Shown here in pieces: positions 48,865-59,897 of a stretch of 64,000 bases of DNA. Source of the DNA: Azospirillum agricola. Lineage in GTDB: Bacteria > Pseudomonadota > Alphaproteobacteria > Azospirillales > Azospirillaceae. The notes beneath the pieces are model-generated. The model was not told the DNA's origin. It saw only the letters and a list, made by a program, of their open reading frames with translations, and made no database searches. The stretch lies in NCBI RefSeq assembly GCF_017876095.1, contig NZ_JAGINM010000004.1:186001-250000 (forward strand). Reading direction: 5' to 3'. Both the position numbers and the translations under genes were made by a program. The first letter of the stretch is position 1, and each line of letters opens with the position of its first letter.

Positions 48865-48889
48865 GCGGTGGCGGGAGGGCCGCCACCGC
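48865..48889 (+). promoter_or_regulatory. Hairpin in the 5' leader of the 24-residue ORF
   Basis: GCGGTGGCGG and CCGCCACCGC form a perfect 10-bp stem with a 5-base loop, ending about 11 bases before the GGGAGGTGCGGAGG ribosome-binding region. It could limit translation. Confidence 0.45.
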
Positions 48890-48914
48890 CGCCGCTCACT
48901 GGGAGGTGCGGAGG

Positions 48915-48989
48915 ATGGAAAAGATCCTCGCTCTCCTGATCCTGCTGTTGCAGGTGGTCAAGGCATTGCTTGATTACCTGAACCGCTGA
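48915..48989 (+). CDS. Putative 24-residue hydrophobic peptide
   Basis: Short open frame starting MEKILALLILLL and ending KALLDYLNR. It has one hydrophobic helix long enough to span a membrane, with a charged end on each side. A very good ribosome-binding region (GGGAGGTGCGGAGG) precedes the ATG. It lies alone between tctA and cysS, flanked by a 5' hairpin (48865-48889) and a 3' hairpin (48999-49025). The size and shape resemble type I toxin or small membrane peptides. I do not recognise a family, and expression is unproven. Confidence 0.5.
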   Translation: MEKILALLILLLQVVKALLDYLNR

Positions 48990-48998
48990 TCGGGCGGA

Positions 48999-49025
48999 CG
49001 TGCCGGGGAGTCCAGCCCCGGCACG
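48999..49025 (+). terminator. Hairpin after the 24-residue ORF
   Basis: CGTGCCGGGG / CCCCGGCACG, a perfect 10-bp stem with a 7-base loop, starting 10 bases after the stop. No T tract follows, so it may be a stabilising or Rho-independent-like weak terminator; it could also serve cysS from the other side. Confidence 0.5.
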
Positions 49026-49115
49026 TCCATCCCCGATATTGCCCCATCCCGCGTTCGGGTCAAGAGGCGCTTTGGGCGAAAATATCCCGGTCCTAAACCC
49101 GTGAAAGCAGGCGCC

Positions 49116-50495
49116 TCACGCCCGCTTCCAGCTCGTGCCCTGCGGGCCGTCCTCCAGGATGATGCCCTGGTCGGCCAGCTCCTTGCGGATGCGGTCGGCC
49201 TCGGTGAAGTTCTTCGCCGCGCGCGCCGCCTTGCGGTCGGCGATGAGCTGGTCGACCGCCGCGTCGCTCAGGCCAGCCTGTCCGCCGCCCGCCGGCGCCC
49301 AGCGGAACCACGCTTCCGCATCCTGCTGCAACAGGCCGAGCTGCGCGCCGGCCGCCAGCAGCGCGCCCTTGGCCGCCGCCCGCTCCGCGTCGCTCTGCGC
49401 CTTGTTCACCGCCGTCGCCAGCTCGTGCAGGTGCGCGATCGCCAGCGGCGTGTTCAGGTCGTCCTCCAACGCGGCGAGCACGTCGAAGGGCAGGTCGGAG
49501 GCCAGCGGCTCCGGTCCGCCGCGCAGCGCCTGGTACCAGCGGTCGAGCGTGCCCTTGGCGTGGCGGATGCCCTCGCGGGTGAAGTCGAGTGGCTGGCGGT
49601 ACTGGGCGCTCATCAGCGTCAGGCGGATCGCCTCGCCGGGGAACTCGTCGAGCAGCTCGTGGACGGTGAAGAAGTTGCCGAGCGACTTCGACATCTTCTC
49701 GCCCTCGACGGTGACGAAACCGTTGTGGACCCAGGTGCGGGCGAGATGGTCGGTGCCGTGGGCGCAGCGGCTCTGGGCGATCTCGTTCTCATGGTGCGGG
49801 AAGATCAGGTCGAGCCCGCCGCCATGGATGTCGAAGGTGACGCCGAGATGCTCCTTGGCCATGGCCGAGCATTCGATGTGCCAGCCCGGCCGGCCACGCC
49901 CCCACGGGCTGTCCCAGCCCGGCTGGTCGTCGGCGCTCGGCTTCCACAGCACGAAATCGGAGGCGTCGCGCTTGTAGGGCGCCACCTCGACCCGCGCACC
50001 GGCGATCATGTCGTCGAGCGAGCGGCGGGAGAGCTGCCCGTAGCTGGGCATCGACGGCACCGAGAACAGCACATGCCCTTCCGCCGCGTAGGCGTTGCCG
50101 CGCTCGATCAGGGTGGCGATCAGCGCGATCATGTGGGTGATGTGGTGCGTCGCGCGCGGCTCGATGGTCGGGCGCAGCGCGTTCAGCGCGTCCATGTCGG
50201 CGTGGAACAGGTCGGTGGTGCGACGCGTCAACGCCTCGATCGGCTCCCCGCTGTCGCGCGAGCGGTCGATGATCTTGTCGTCCACGTCGGTGATGTTGCG
50301 GACGTAGGTCACCGACGGGTAGAGCCGGGTCAGCAGCCGGAACAGCAGGTCGAAGACCACCACCGGGCGGGCGTTGCCGATGTGCGCCGTGTCGTAGACG
50401 GTGGGACCACACACATACATGCCGACATGGTCCGGGCGAAGCGGCTCGAAGCGCTCCTTGCGGCGGGTCAGCGTGTTGTAGAGGTCCAGCGGCAC
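49116..50495 (-). CDS. cysS: Cysteinyl-tRNA synthetase
   Basis: 459 aa, class I synthetase. Zinc and nucleotide motifs: MYVCGPTVYDTAHIGNARP (HIGH-like HIGN), VRNITDVDDKI, GRPGWHIECSAM with zinc cysteine, DLIFPHHENEIAQS, and KMSKSLGNF (KMSKS). The C-terminal helical domain is present. Full length and intact. It lies 25 bases downstream of gltX in the same direction, so the two synthetases are probably co-transcribed. Confidence 0.97.
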   Translation of the reverse strand: MPLDLYNTLTRRKERFEPLRPDHVGMYVCGPTVYDTAHIGNARPVVVFDLLFRLLTRLYPSVTYVRNITDVDDKIIDRSRDSGEPIEALTRRTTDLFHADMDALNALRPTIEPRATHHITHMIALIATLIERGNAYAAEGHVLFSVPSMPSYGQLSRRSLDDMIAGARVEVAPYKRDASDFVLWKPSADDQPGWDSPWGRGRPGWHIECSAMAKEHLGVTFDIHGGGLDLIFPHHENEIAQSRCAHGTDHLARTWVHNGFVTVEGEKMSKSLGNFFTVHELLDEFPGEAIRLTLMSAQYRQPLDFTREGIRHAKGTLDRWYQALRGGPEPLASDLPFDVLAALEDDLNTPLAIAHLHELATAVNKAQSDAERAAAKGALLAAGAQLGLLQQDAEAWFRWAPAGGGQAGLSDAAVDQLIADRKAARAAKNFTEADRIRKELADQGIILEDGPQGTSWKRA

Positions 50496-50520
50496 GGTTC
50501 GGGTCTCCGAAAAGGGGAGG

Positions 50521-51864
50521 TCAGGCGGCTTCGCCGCCGAGACGGCGCAAGGCGCGCGCGCGTCCGATCAGGGGTAGCAGGTTCTTCAACTCCGGTCCAT
50601 GGTCGCGGCCGGTCAGCGCCCGGCGCAGAGGAAGGAACAGCTCCTTCCCCTTGCGCCCCGTCGCCCCCTTCACCGCGTTGGTCCAGACGCCCCAGGTGGC
50701 GAGGTCCCAGGGCTCGGCGGGCAGCAGCGCCGCGGCCTGCTCCAGGAACGCGGCGTCCTCGACCAGCGGGGTCACCGGGGCGTGGGTCACCGCCCACCAC
50801 TCCCGCGCGTCCTCCAGCCGGGCGAGGTTCGGGCGCACCGCGTCCCAGAAGGCGGCGTCGGCGCCGGTCAGCCCCATCGCCTCCAGCCGCCCGGCCACCC
50901 GCTCGAAGGGCGTCAGGTGCAGGATGCGGGCGTTCAGCCGGGCGAGATCCTCGGGGTCGAACTTCGGCGTGGCGCGCGACACCTTGGACAGGTCGAACTC
51001 GGCCACCAGCTCGTCGAGCGTCAGCCGCGCCTCGATGGGGTCGGAGGTGCCGAGCTTGGCGAGCAGGCTCGACAGCGCCATCGGCTCGATCCCGTCGTCG
51101 TCGCGCAGGCTGCCGATCGACAGGCTGCCCAGCCGCTTCGACAGCCCCTGCCCACCCGCGTCGGTCAGCAGCGGCAGATGGGCGAAGGCCGGCACGGAGG
51201 CTCCCAGCGCCTCGAAAATCTGGATCTGCACCGCCGTGTTGGCGACGTGGTCCTCGCCGCGGATGATGTGGGTGATGGCGAAGTCGGCGTCGTCCACCAC
51301 GCTGGTCAGGGTGTAGAGCGGCCGCCCGTCCTCGCGGATCAGCACCGGGTCGCTCAGCGCCGTACCCTCGAACTTGACCGGGCCGCGCACGAGGTCGGTC
51401 CATTCGACCGGCGTCGGCGTCAGCTTGAAGCGCCAGTGCGGCTTGCGCCCCTCGCCCTCCAGCCGGGCGCGGTCGGCGTCGCTCAGCCGCAGGGCGGCGC
51501 GGTCGTAGATCGGCGGACGGCCCTGCGACACCAGGCTGGCGCGCTTGAGGCTCAGCTCCTCCGGCGTCTCGTAGCAGGGGTAGAGGCGGCGTGCGGCCTT
51601 CAGCGCGGCGGCGGCCTCGTCGTAGCGCGGGTAGCGGTCGCTCTCGCGGGCGAAGCGGTCCCAGGTCAGGCCCAGCCAGGTCAGATCCCGCGCGATGCCG
51701 TCGGCGAACTCCTGGGTCGAGCGTTCCTCGTCCGTGTCGTCGAGCCGGAACAGGAAGCTGCCGCCGGTCTTGCGCGCGAACAGCCAGTTCACGAGCGCCA
51801 GACGGACGTTGCCGACATGGATGCGGCCGGTCGGGCTGGGGGCGAAACGGACGGCGGTGGACAT
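50521..51864 (-). CDS. gltX: Glutamyl-tRNA synthetase
   Basis: 447 aa, class I. Motifs [23 protein letters not shown] (HIGH-like HVGN), [24 protein letters not shown] and the KMSKS-like LSKRLGS. C-terminal anticodon-binding part is present, so it is a full synthetase rather than the shorter tRNA-modifying GluQ-RS. Alphaproteobacteria often carry two gltX copies; which one this is cannot be decided here. ATG at 51864 (MSTAVRF) is chosen over an upstream in-frame start that adds 19 odd residues. Confidence 0.96.
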   Translation of the reverse strand: MSTAVRFAPSPTGRIHVGNVRLALVNWLFARKTGGSFLFRLDDTDEERSTQEFADGIARDLTWLGLTWDRFARESDRYPRYDEAAAALKAARRLYPCYETPEELSLKRASLVSQGRPPIYDRAALRLSDADRARLEGEGRKPHWRFKLTPTPVEWTDLVRGPVKFEGTALSDPVLIREDGRPLYTLTSVVDDADFAITHIIRGEDHVANTAVQIQIFEALGASVPAFAHLPLLTDAGGQGLSKRLGSLSIGSLRDDDGIEPMALSSLLAKLGTSDPIEARLTLDELVAEFDLSKVSRATPKFDPEDLARLNARILHLTPFERVAGRLEAMGLTGADAAFWDAVRPNLARLEDAREWWAVTHAPVTPLVEDAAFLEQAAALLPAEPWDLATWGVWTNAVKGATGRKGKELFLPLRRALTGRDHGPELKNLLPLIGRARALRRLGGEAA

Positions 51865-51998
51865 GGGACGGATCGGCTCGCTTGCGGATGGAACGGGCGG
51901 GATGGAACGATTCGGGGCCAAGTCCTAGCACGCGGCGCCGTCATCCGGAAGCCGCGCGGAGGGAGCGCCGGCCCGGTGTCGCGCAGCGGACGTCACAG

Positions 51999-52023
51999 CA
52001 TTGTTCGTATTAAAGGAACAATG
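51999..52023. promoter_or_regulatory. Perfect 8-bp inverted repeat upstream of small ORFs
   Basis: CATTGTTC (51999-52006) and GAACAATG (52016-52023) around GTATTAAAG. It lies in an AT-rich stretch about 105 bases before the 40-residue ORF; the AT-rich TGATATTGATAATTT that follows (52027-52041) could be a -10 region. Candidate operator or hairpin. Confidence 0.5.
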
Positions 52024-52128
52024 TGGTCTGATATTGATAATTTATCCCAACCCTGGAAATGAATAAACCTGCTGGCACGCCGCGCCACGCCGCACGGACC
52101 CATCCTTCAAAGACCATGGAGACAGACC

Positions 52129-52251
52129 ATGCAATGCCTTCTCACTTCCTTGCGGCGCGACTGGCAGTCCTGGAGTTCCCAGGAGAAGGTTTCGGTGCTT
52201 TCCATCTCGCTGTCGGCCCTGATCTTTGCCGCATCGAGCATCAACTGGTGA
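52129..52251 (+). CDS. Putative 40-residue membrane peptide
   Basis: Starts MQCLLTSLRRDWQSW, continues through a polar part, and ends with a hydrophobic helix (VSVLSISLSALIFAASSINW). GGAGACAGACC precedes the ATG with a suitable gap. It stands about 265 bases upstream of gltX's start on the opposite strand and about 100 bases before a second tiny frame. Family not recognised. The strand, ribosome-binding site and clean membrane-helix shape support it; no homology could be checked. Confidence 0.5.
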   Translation: MQCLLTSLRRDWQSWSSQEKVSVLSISLSALIFAASSINW

Positions 52252-52350
52252 GACGCGCACGGCGCTTTTCCGAACACTTGCCCCCATTCCTTCCTTTCCG
52301 GGAAACGGAAGGGTGAACGCGCCGGACCATCGGACGGCGGGAGGATGACA

Positions 52351-52419
52351 TGACACGGATGCTGGCCCTGAGCATGTTCCTGGGTGTCTTTGCCTACGCG
52401 TCGTTCCTCGCGTCCTGAT
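52351..52419 (+). CDS. Putative 22-residue hydrophobic peptide
   Basis: Starts MTRMLALSMFLGV and ends ASFLAS; nearly all hydrophobic after the first three residues. GCGGGAGGATGAC gives a strong ribosome-binding site. It may form a small transcript with the 40-residue ORF upstream; between them a CCTTCC-TTTCC / GGAAAC-GGAAGG hairpin (about 52290-52315) could act as attenuator. Function unknown. Confidence 0.45.
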
Positions 52420-52682
52420 CGCTCCGGCGGCGCGGGGGCGCGGGGCGGGATCAGGCATTCCCCCAATAGCGCCTTGCCTTCCACGCCGTTACCGTTCCCC
52501 CGCTTCGCCGCGGATCGGTTTGGATGACCGGAGGTGTCCGTCCTCCGTCGTCCGGACCGGTCGTTGCCGAGCGGTCGGTCACGCACCGGCCCGCGGCGAG
52601 GCACCTCCCCCGCCCTGCAGCACTCCGCCGGCCACCCGCCGGTGAGGTTTCCTTCGGGGACGCCCCGAAGCCCGAAAGTCTG

Positions 52683-52701
52683 AAGCCCGAAAGGCTTTTT
52701 T
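52683..52701 (+). terminator. Intrinsic terminator
   Basis: AAGCC CGAAA GGCTT followed by TTTT. Preceded by related CCCGAAG/CCCGAAAG segments (52660-52680). Confidence 0.65.
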
Positions 52702-52767
52702 CGGAGCGTCGCGGGAACCAACCGGACCGCCGTCTGTTTTTCCTGCACCAACCATCCTGGCTCCGCT

Positions 52768-52796
52768 CGCCCCTTCCCCAAGGGGCGGGCTTTTTT
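52768..52796 (+). terminator. Intrinsic terminator
   Basis: CGCCCCTT CCCC AAGGGGCG perfect 8-bp stem, then GGC and six T residues. Strong; it ends 52 bases before the next gene. Confidence 0.85.
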
Positions 52797-52848
52797 GTGC
52801 CCAGCCCCCTTGCCCCCCTGCCCACCGCATCCCACCGGAGAGGCCGTC

Positions 52849-53055
52849 ATGAACCAGGACACCTTCAACATCGAAATCCGCAAATTCCTCAAGCTGGTCG
52901 GCGTCACCTCGCAGCGCGAGATCGAGAAGGCCGTGGAGGAGGCGCTGGCCGCCGGGCAGTTGAAGGGCGGCGAAACCCTGTCGGCCCGCATGGTGCTGAC
53001 CATCGAGGGGTTGGGAGTCGTCCACGAGATCAAGGGCGGGATCGCGCTGGAATAG
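52849..53055 (+). CDS. Conserved small protein (DUF6494-like)
   Basis: 68 aa. Sequence NIEIRKFLKLVGVTSQREIEKAV ... LTIEGLGVVHEIKGGI matches what I recall of a small alphaproteobacterial family (DUF6494); the assignment is from memory. No membrane or signal segment. CCGGAGAGG precedes the ATG. Likely cytoplasmic, function unknown. Confidence 0.75.
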   Translation: MNQDTFNIEIRKFLKLVGVTSQREIEKAVEEALAAGQLKGGETLSARMVLTIEGLGVVHEIKGGIALE

Positions 53056-53151
53056 CCCGCTCCACCCCCGCGAAGCCTGGCCTTGACCGCAAGGCCGCCC
53101 CGCCGGATTCTGTTCGCGCGACGAATGGTTTCAACGGGGAGGGGGCGGGGT

Positions 53152-53514
53152 ATGGCCGTGGTGGCGAACACGCTGGTGGCGCTGGTGGCGCTGCTGCATG
53201 TCTGGTTCCTGGTCCTGGAGATGGTCCTGTGGACCAGGCCGCTCGGGCTGCGGACCTTCCGGCAATCGCTGGAAAAGGCGCGGGCCTCGGCGGTGCTGGC
53301 GGCCAACCAGGGGCTCTACAACGGCTTCCTCGCCGCCGGGCTGCTGTGGGGGCTGGCCTATCCCGACCCGGCGCCCGCCCTGCACATCAAGAGCTTCTTC
53401 CTGGCCTGCGTCGTCGTCGCCGGCGCCTATGGCGGCTGGTCGGTCAGCCGGCGGATCCTCGTGATCCAGGCGCTGCCGGCGGCGCTGGCCCTCGCCGCCC
53501 TCTGGCTGACCTGA
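53152..53514 (+). CDS. DUF1304 membrane protein
   Basis: 120 aa, four hydrophobic segments: VVANTLVALVALLHVWFLVLEM, ANQGLYNGFLAAGLLWGLA, IKSFFLACVVVAGAYGGW and the C-terminal ILVIQALPAALALAALWL. The ANQGLYNGFLA motif is typical of DUF1304. Start at 53152 after GGGGAGGGGGCGGGG. Convergent with acsA across a shared terminator. Confidence 0.9.
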   Translation: MAVVANTLVALVALLHVWFLVLEMVLWTRPLGLRTFRQSLEKARASAVLAANQGLYNGFLAAGLLWGLAYPDPAPALHIKSFFLACVVVAGAYGGWSVSRRILVIQALPAALALAALWLT

Positions 53515-53540
53515 ACGCCGACCATCCCCGCGAAAACGAA

Positions 53541-53564
53541 ACCGGGGGCCCTGAGGCCCCCGGT
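53541..53564. terminator. Bidirectional hairpin between DUF1304 gene and acsA
   Basis: ACCGGGGGCC CTGA GGCCCCCGGT, a perfect 10-bp stem, with AAAACGAA on the left side serving the minus-strand acsA transcript. Confidence 0.75.
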
Positions 53565-53598
53565 CGTGGTCACGATGCTCCGCGTGCGGAACGCCCGG

Positions 53599-55539
<1,941 letters not shown>

Positions 55540-55908
55540 GCTGCGCGATTCCCCCGTGCTGCTTCCGATTGGACCGGAAGATGTTGGAGGGCGGCGGGCC
55601 TGCCGCCCGTGTTGGCCGGCATTATCCACATAAGTTGCGGGACGAACAAGCAGAACGGCCCCGCAGCCCCCCCGACCAAAGGAGGATTGTGTCGCGTATT
55701 TCAACGGGGGAGACTTATTATTCTCGAAGTCTTGGGGTTCCCCGACGTCACCCGGCGGATTCGTCAATGCGGCGCGATGCCGCGCCTCTTGCGCCAAGCC
55801 ATCTCGTGTCGGCGCCGCAACGGCGGCGCCTATGCTTAACCGGCCATTAACCGTCGGAGCGGTAGATTGCCGCAGGACGGCAACGATCACGGGCGGCAGG
55901 GATTTCCG
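55540..55908. other. Divergent intergenic region acsA / unknown gene
   Basis: 369 bases with no supportable gene. A GGGCGGC ... GCCGCCC hairpin (55589-55608) lies 50 bases upstream of acsA in its leader. An AT-rich patch with TTATTATTCTCG (55711-55722) may hold a promoter. Nothing else stands out. Confidence 0.4.
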
Positions 55909-56157
55909 ATGTCCAGCACCACCAGCACGGACGCCAACACCGACAGCGCCGACGTCACCGCCCGGCTGACGCAGATCGGTGACCGGACCAGCCTGATGGT
56001 GATCGACGCGACGCTGCGCACGGCGCACGCCGACGGCGTCAAGCCCCTGCCCGGCCTGACCGCCGCCGGGGCCGCCGGCGAGGTGCGCGAACTGGCCCGC
56101 CGGATGCTTCAGGCCACCCGCGACTTCCGGGCGGTCCTCCACGAAGCGGCGGAATAA
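55909..56157 (+). CDS. Hypothetical small helical protein
   Basis: 82 aa, not recognised. Thr/Ser/Asp-rich N-terminus ([15 protein letters not shown]) followed by predicted helices ([36 protein letters not shown]). No membrane segment. The ATG at 55909 follows GGCAGGGA; an upstream in-frame start exists. Convergent with the EVE gene, 24 bases apart. Confidence 0.6.
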   Translation: MSSTTSTDANTDSADVTARLTQIGDRTSLMVIDATLRTAHADGVKPLPGLTAAGAAGEVRELARRMLQATRDFRAVLHEAAE

Positions 56158-56181
56158 CGCCGCTCCGCTTTTCCTACGGAT

Positions 56182-56595
56182 TCACGGATCGATCCCAGCC
56201 AGTTCGCAGACCCGCGCCCATTCGTCGTCGGCGACCGGGCACACCGACAGCCGCGACTGGCGCACCAGCGCCATGTTCTGCAACAGCGGGTCGGCCTTCA
56301 TCTGCTTCAGCGTGACCGGCACCTTCACCGCCTTCACCGGGGCGACGTCGACCATCCCGAAACGGCCCGCCGGGTCGCTCGGGTCGGGGTAGTAGGTGCG
56401 GGCGATCTCGACGACGCCCACCACCTCCAGCCCCTCGTTGGAATGGTAGAAGAAGGCGTGGTCGCCGACCCGCATGGCCTTCAGGTTGTTCGCCGCCTGA
56501 TGGTTGCGCACGCCGTCCCAATGGGTGCGGCCATCGGCGACCATGCGGTCCCACGAATACTTGAACGGTTCCGACTTCAGCAGCCAATGGGCCAT
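56182..56595 (-). CDS. EVE domain protein
   Basis: 137 aa, PUA-like EVE fold, thought to bind modified bases in nucleic acid. Signatures: HWLLKSEPFKYSWDRM, WDGVRNHQAANNLKAMRVGDHAFFYHS, VGVVEIARTYYPDPSDP, and RLSVCPVADDEW. Follows the YciI gene by 17 bases; the two are often linked in alphaproteobacteria. Confidence 0.93.
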   Translation of the reverse strand: MAHWLLKSEPFKYSWDRMVADGRTHWDGVRNHQAANNLKAMRVGDHAFFYHSNEGLEVVGVVEIARTYYPDPSDPAGRFGMVDVAPVKAVKVPVTLKQMKADPLLQNMALVRQSRLSVCPVADDEWARVCELAGIDP

Positions 56596-56612
56596 CACCG
56601 GGGCACTCCCGC

Positions 56613-56897
56613 TCAGACCTTCGGGTAGACGCGGCGCCAGGGCCGGATCACCACGCTGTCGAACAGGCCGGCCTTGGCGTAGGGGTCGTTGTCGGCGAAG
56701 GCCCGCGCCTCGGCGGCGTCGGCGAACTCGACGATCAGCAGGCTGCCGACCATGCCCTGGCCGTCGTCCGACAGCAGCGGGCCGGCGGCGAACAGGCGCG
56801 CCGCGTTGGCCTCCAGATACTCCAGGTGGGCGGCGCGGTTGGACGCGCGGATCTCGGCGGCGCCCGCCTTGTCGGTGCAATGGAACATGTACAGCAT
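56613..56897 (-). CDS. YciI family protein
   Basis: 94 aa. Ferredoxin-like fold with HCTDKAGAAEIRASNRAAHLEYLEAN, GPLLSDDGQGMVGSLLIVEF and NDPYAKAGLFDSVVIRPWRRV; the His-Asp pair of the family is kept. Biochemical role unclear. Start at 56897 with GGGAGGAG upstream; likely one transcript with the EVE gene. Confidence 0.92.
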   Translation of the reverse strand: MLYMFHCTDKAGAAEIRASNRAAHLEYLEANAARLFAAGPLLSDDGQGMVGSLLIVEFADAAEARAFADNDPYAKAGLFDSVVIRPWRRVYPKV

Positions 56898-56994
56898 CGA
56901 GGAACTCCTCCCGTTCGGTCGGGCGCGAGCCTAGCGCAGGCGGCGACCGGGGAAAAGCGTCAGCCGAGGCCGTGCCCGATGCTCCGGCGGGATG

Positions 56995-58014
56995 TCAGAC
57001 GCCCTCGCCGCGGAAGGGCCGCGCCAGCAGACCGTCGATGGTCTCGTCCAGCCCGGCGCCGCGGTTGAGGATGGCGTCCACCGCGGCGCAGATCGGCATG
57101 TCGACCCCGAGCCGCCCGGCCAGCCCGACCACGGCGGCGGCGGTGTAGACGCCCTCCGCCACCGAGCGGCGCGCCGCCAGGATGTCGGCCAGCGCCCGGC
57201 CCTCGCCCAGCGCCGCCCCCAGCGACATGTTGCGCGATTGCAGGCTGGAGCAGGTCAGCGTCAGGTCGCCCAGCCCCGACAGCCCCATCAGCGTCTCCGC
57301 CCGCCCGCCGAGCGCCAGCGCCAGCCGGGTGATCTCGGCAAGGCCGCGCGTGATCAGCGCCGCCCGCGCGTTGTCGCCCAGCCTGCGGCCCTCGACGACG
57401 CCGCAGGCGATGGCCAGCACGTTCTTCACCGCCCCGCCGATCTGCGAGCCGACGACATCGTCCGAGCGGTAGGGCCGGAAGGTGCGGCTGCCCAGCGCCG
57501 CGACCAGGGCGGCGCCGAGCTCCGCGTCCTCGCAGGCCAGCGTCACCGCCGTCGGCAGCCCGCGCGCGACCTCCGCCGCGAAGGTCGGGCCGGACAGGAT
57601 CGCCACCGGCGTGCCGGCCGGCAGGGCCGCCGCCACCGCCTCGCTCATCAGCGCGAAGCTGTCCAGCTCGATGCCCTTGGCGCAGACGATCACCGGCACG
57701 CCGGGCCGCAGCAGCGGGGCCAGCCGGGCGCAGACCGCGCGGGCGTGCTGGGCGGGCGACACCAGCAGCAGCGCGTCGCAGGCGCCGGCCTCGGCGAGAT
57801 CGCCGGTCACCGCCAGTTCGGCCGGAAGCGGCACGCCGGGCAGGTAGTCGCGATTCTCGCGGTGAATGACCATCGCCTCGACCACCGCCGGCTCGCGCGC
57901 CCACAGCAGCGCCTCGCGCCCGGCGCGCAGGGACGCCAGCGCCAGGGCGGTGCCCCAGGCGCCGCCGCCGACGACGCCGATGCGGTGGATGGAGGGAAGA
58001 GCGGGGGTCGTCAT
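56995..58014 (-). CDS. gpsA: Glycerol-3-phosphate dehydrogenase [NAD(P)+]
   Basis: Makes sn-glycerol-3-phosphate for phospholipids. 339 aa. Rossmann motif IGVVGGGAWGTALAL at the N-terminus, VCAKGIE, LSGPTFAAEVARGLPTA, the catalytic lysine in GGAVKNVLAIACG and GLSGLGDLTLTCSS. I chose the ATG at 58014 (MTTPALP); an upstream frame extension runs through the terminator hairpin. It lies downstream of gst and the ugp operon in the same direction. Confidence 0.96.
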   Translation of the reverse strand: MTTPALPSIHRIGVVGGGAWGTALALASLRAGREALLWAREPAVVEAMVIHRENRDYLPGVPLPAELAVTGDLAEAGACDALLLVSPAQHARAVCARLAPLLRPGVPVIVCAKGIELDSFALMSEAVAAALPAGTPVAILSGPTFAAEVARGLPTAVTLACEDAELGAALVAALGSRTFRPYRSDDVVGSQIGGAVKNVLAIACGVVEGRRLGDNARAALITRGLAEITRLALALGGRAETLMGLSGLGDLTLTCSSLQSRNMSLGAALGEGRALADILAARRSVAEGVYTAAAVVGLAGRLGVDMPICAAVDAILNRGAGLDETIDGLLARPFRGEGV

Positions 58015-58064
58015 GGAAGACTGTCCTTCGGGATAAGGTCGGTCGGGGGGCGGGGAGCAAGCAA

Positions 58065-58093
58065 AGCCCCTCTCCCACAAGGGGAGAGGGGCT
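58065..58093 (-). terminator. Hairpin after gst
   Basis: AGCCCCTCTCCC ACAA GGGGAGAGGGGCT stem; on the minus strand it is followed by TTGCTTG. It uses the same CCCTCTCC / GGAGAGGG core as the palindromic repeats at 14404 and 17655, so it may be a repeat copy acting as terminator. Confidence 0.65.
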
Positions 58094-58098
58094 GTCTG

Positions 58099-58704
58099 TC
58101 AGCCCTGCGCTTCGGCCGCCAGGGCCTCCTTGACCGCCGGGCGGGCGGCGACACGCTCCACGAAGGCGGCCAGATTCGGCCAGGACGCCAGATCGATCCC
58201 GACGCGCGGCGCCCAGCCCAGCACGACGAAGGCGTAGGCGTCGGCCACCGTGAACGCCTCGCCGGTCAGGAAGGGCTTGCCGTCGAGCTGGCGGTCGAGC
58301 ACGCCGAACTTGGCGGCCAGCGTCTGCTTGACGATGTCCTTGTAGGCGTCCGGCGTGTTCGGGCGGAACAGCGGGCTGAAGGTCTTGTGCAGTTCGCTCG
58401 ACACGAAGTTCAGCCATTCCTGCACGCGGTAGCGCGCGATGGTCCCGGCCGCCGGGATCAGGCCGCTTTCGGGCGCCTTGTCGGCGACGTACTGGACGAT
58501 CACCGGCCCTTCGGTGAGGATGCCGCCGTCGCCCAGACCCAGCGTCGGGACCTGCCCCTTGGGGTTGACGGCGAGGAAGTCGCTGCCGTCCTCCAGCACC
58601 TTCTTCGCCAGATCGACCTTCACCAGATCGAAGGGCAGCCCGGCCTCGCGCAGCACGATGTGGGGCGAGAGGGAGCAGGCGCCGGGCTTGTAATAGAGCT
58701 TCAT
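58099..58704 (-). CDS. Glutathione S-transferase
   Basis: 201 aa. N-terminal thioredoxin-like half MKLYYKPGACSLSPHIVLREAG with the catalytic Cys/Ser region, NPKGQVPTLGLGDGGILTEGPVI (cis-proline, glutathione gamma-glutamyl site), and the helical C-terminal half with FTVADAYAFVVLGWAPRVGIDL. Beta-class-like. Located between ugpC and gpsA in the same direction; no link in function is obvious. Confidence 0.92.
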   Translation of the reverse strand: MKLYYKPGACSLSPHIVLREAGLPFDLVKVDLAKKVLEDGSDFLAVNPKGQVPTLGLGDGGILTEGPVIVQYVADKAPESGLIPAAGTIARYRVQEWLNFVSSELHKTFSPLFRPNTPDAYKDIVKQTLAAKFGVLDRQLDGKPFLTGEAFTVADAYAFVVLGWAPRVGIDLASWPNLAAFVERVAARPAVKEALAAEAQG

Positions 58705-58792
58705 GTCCAGGGTCCCGTGTGGGTGAGGGGGCTGAGAGCCCCAGAGGTAGCGCGCTCCGCGCCTCCAGGCCAGCCCCCCGTCGCGCTCCCCC

Positions 58793-59875
<1,083 letters not shown>

Positions 59876-59897
59876 GTCTGTCTTGTTTCCCGCTGTC

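Larger units (their letters stand above)
52420..52848. other. Gene-free region with two intrinsic terminators
   Basis: About 430 bases with no supportable coding frame. It contains many short inverted repeats and two good terminators at 52683-52701 and 52768-52796. The stretch ahead of the first (about 52500-52680) is rich in self-complementary segments (CCGGCC, GGACCGG, CCGGTGAGG) and could be a structured small RNA, or the long 3' end of the small-ORF transcript. Confidence 0.4.

Noticed and set aside
52059..52316. 85-codon frame overlapping the 40-residue ORF
   Set aside because: Different frame with no good ribosome-binding site and no recognisable composition; the 40-residue frame fits better.
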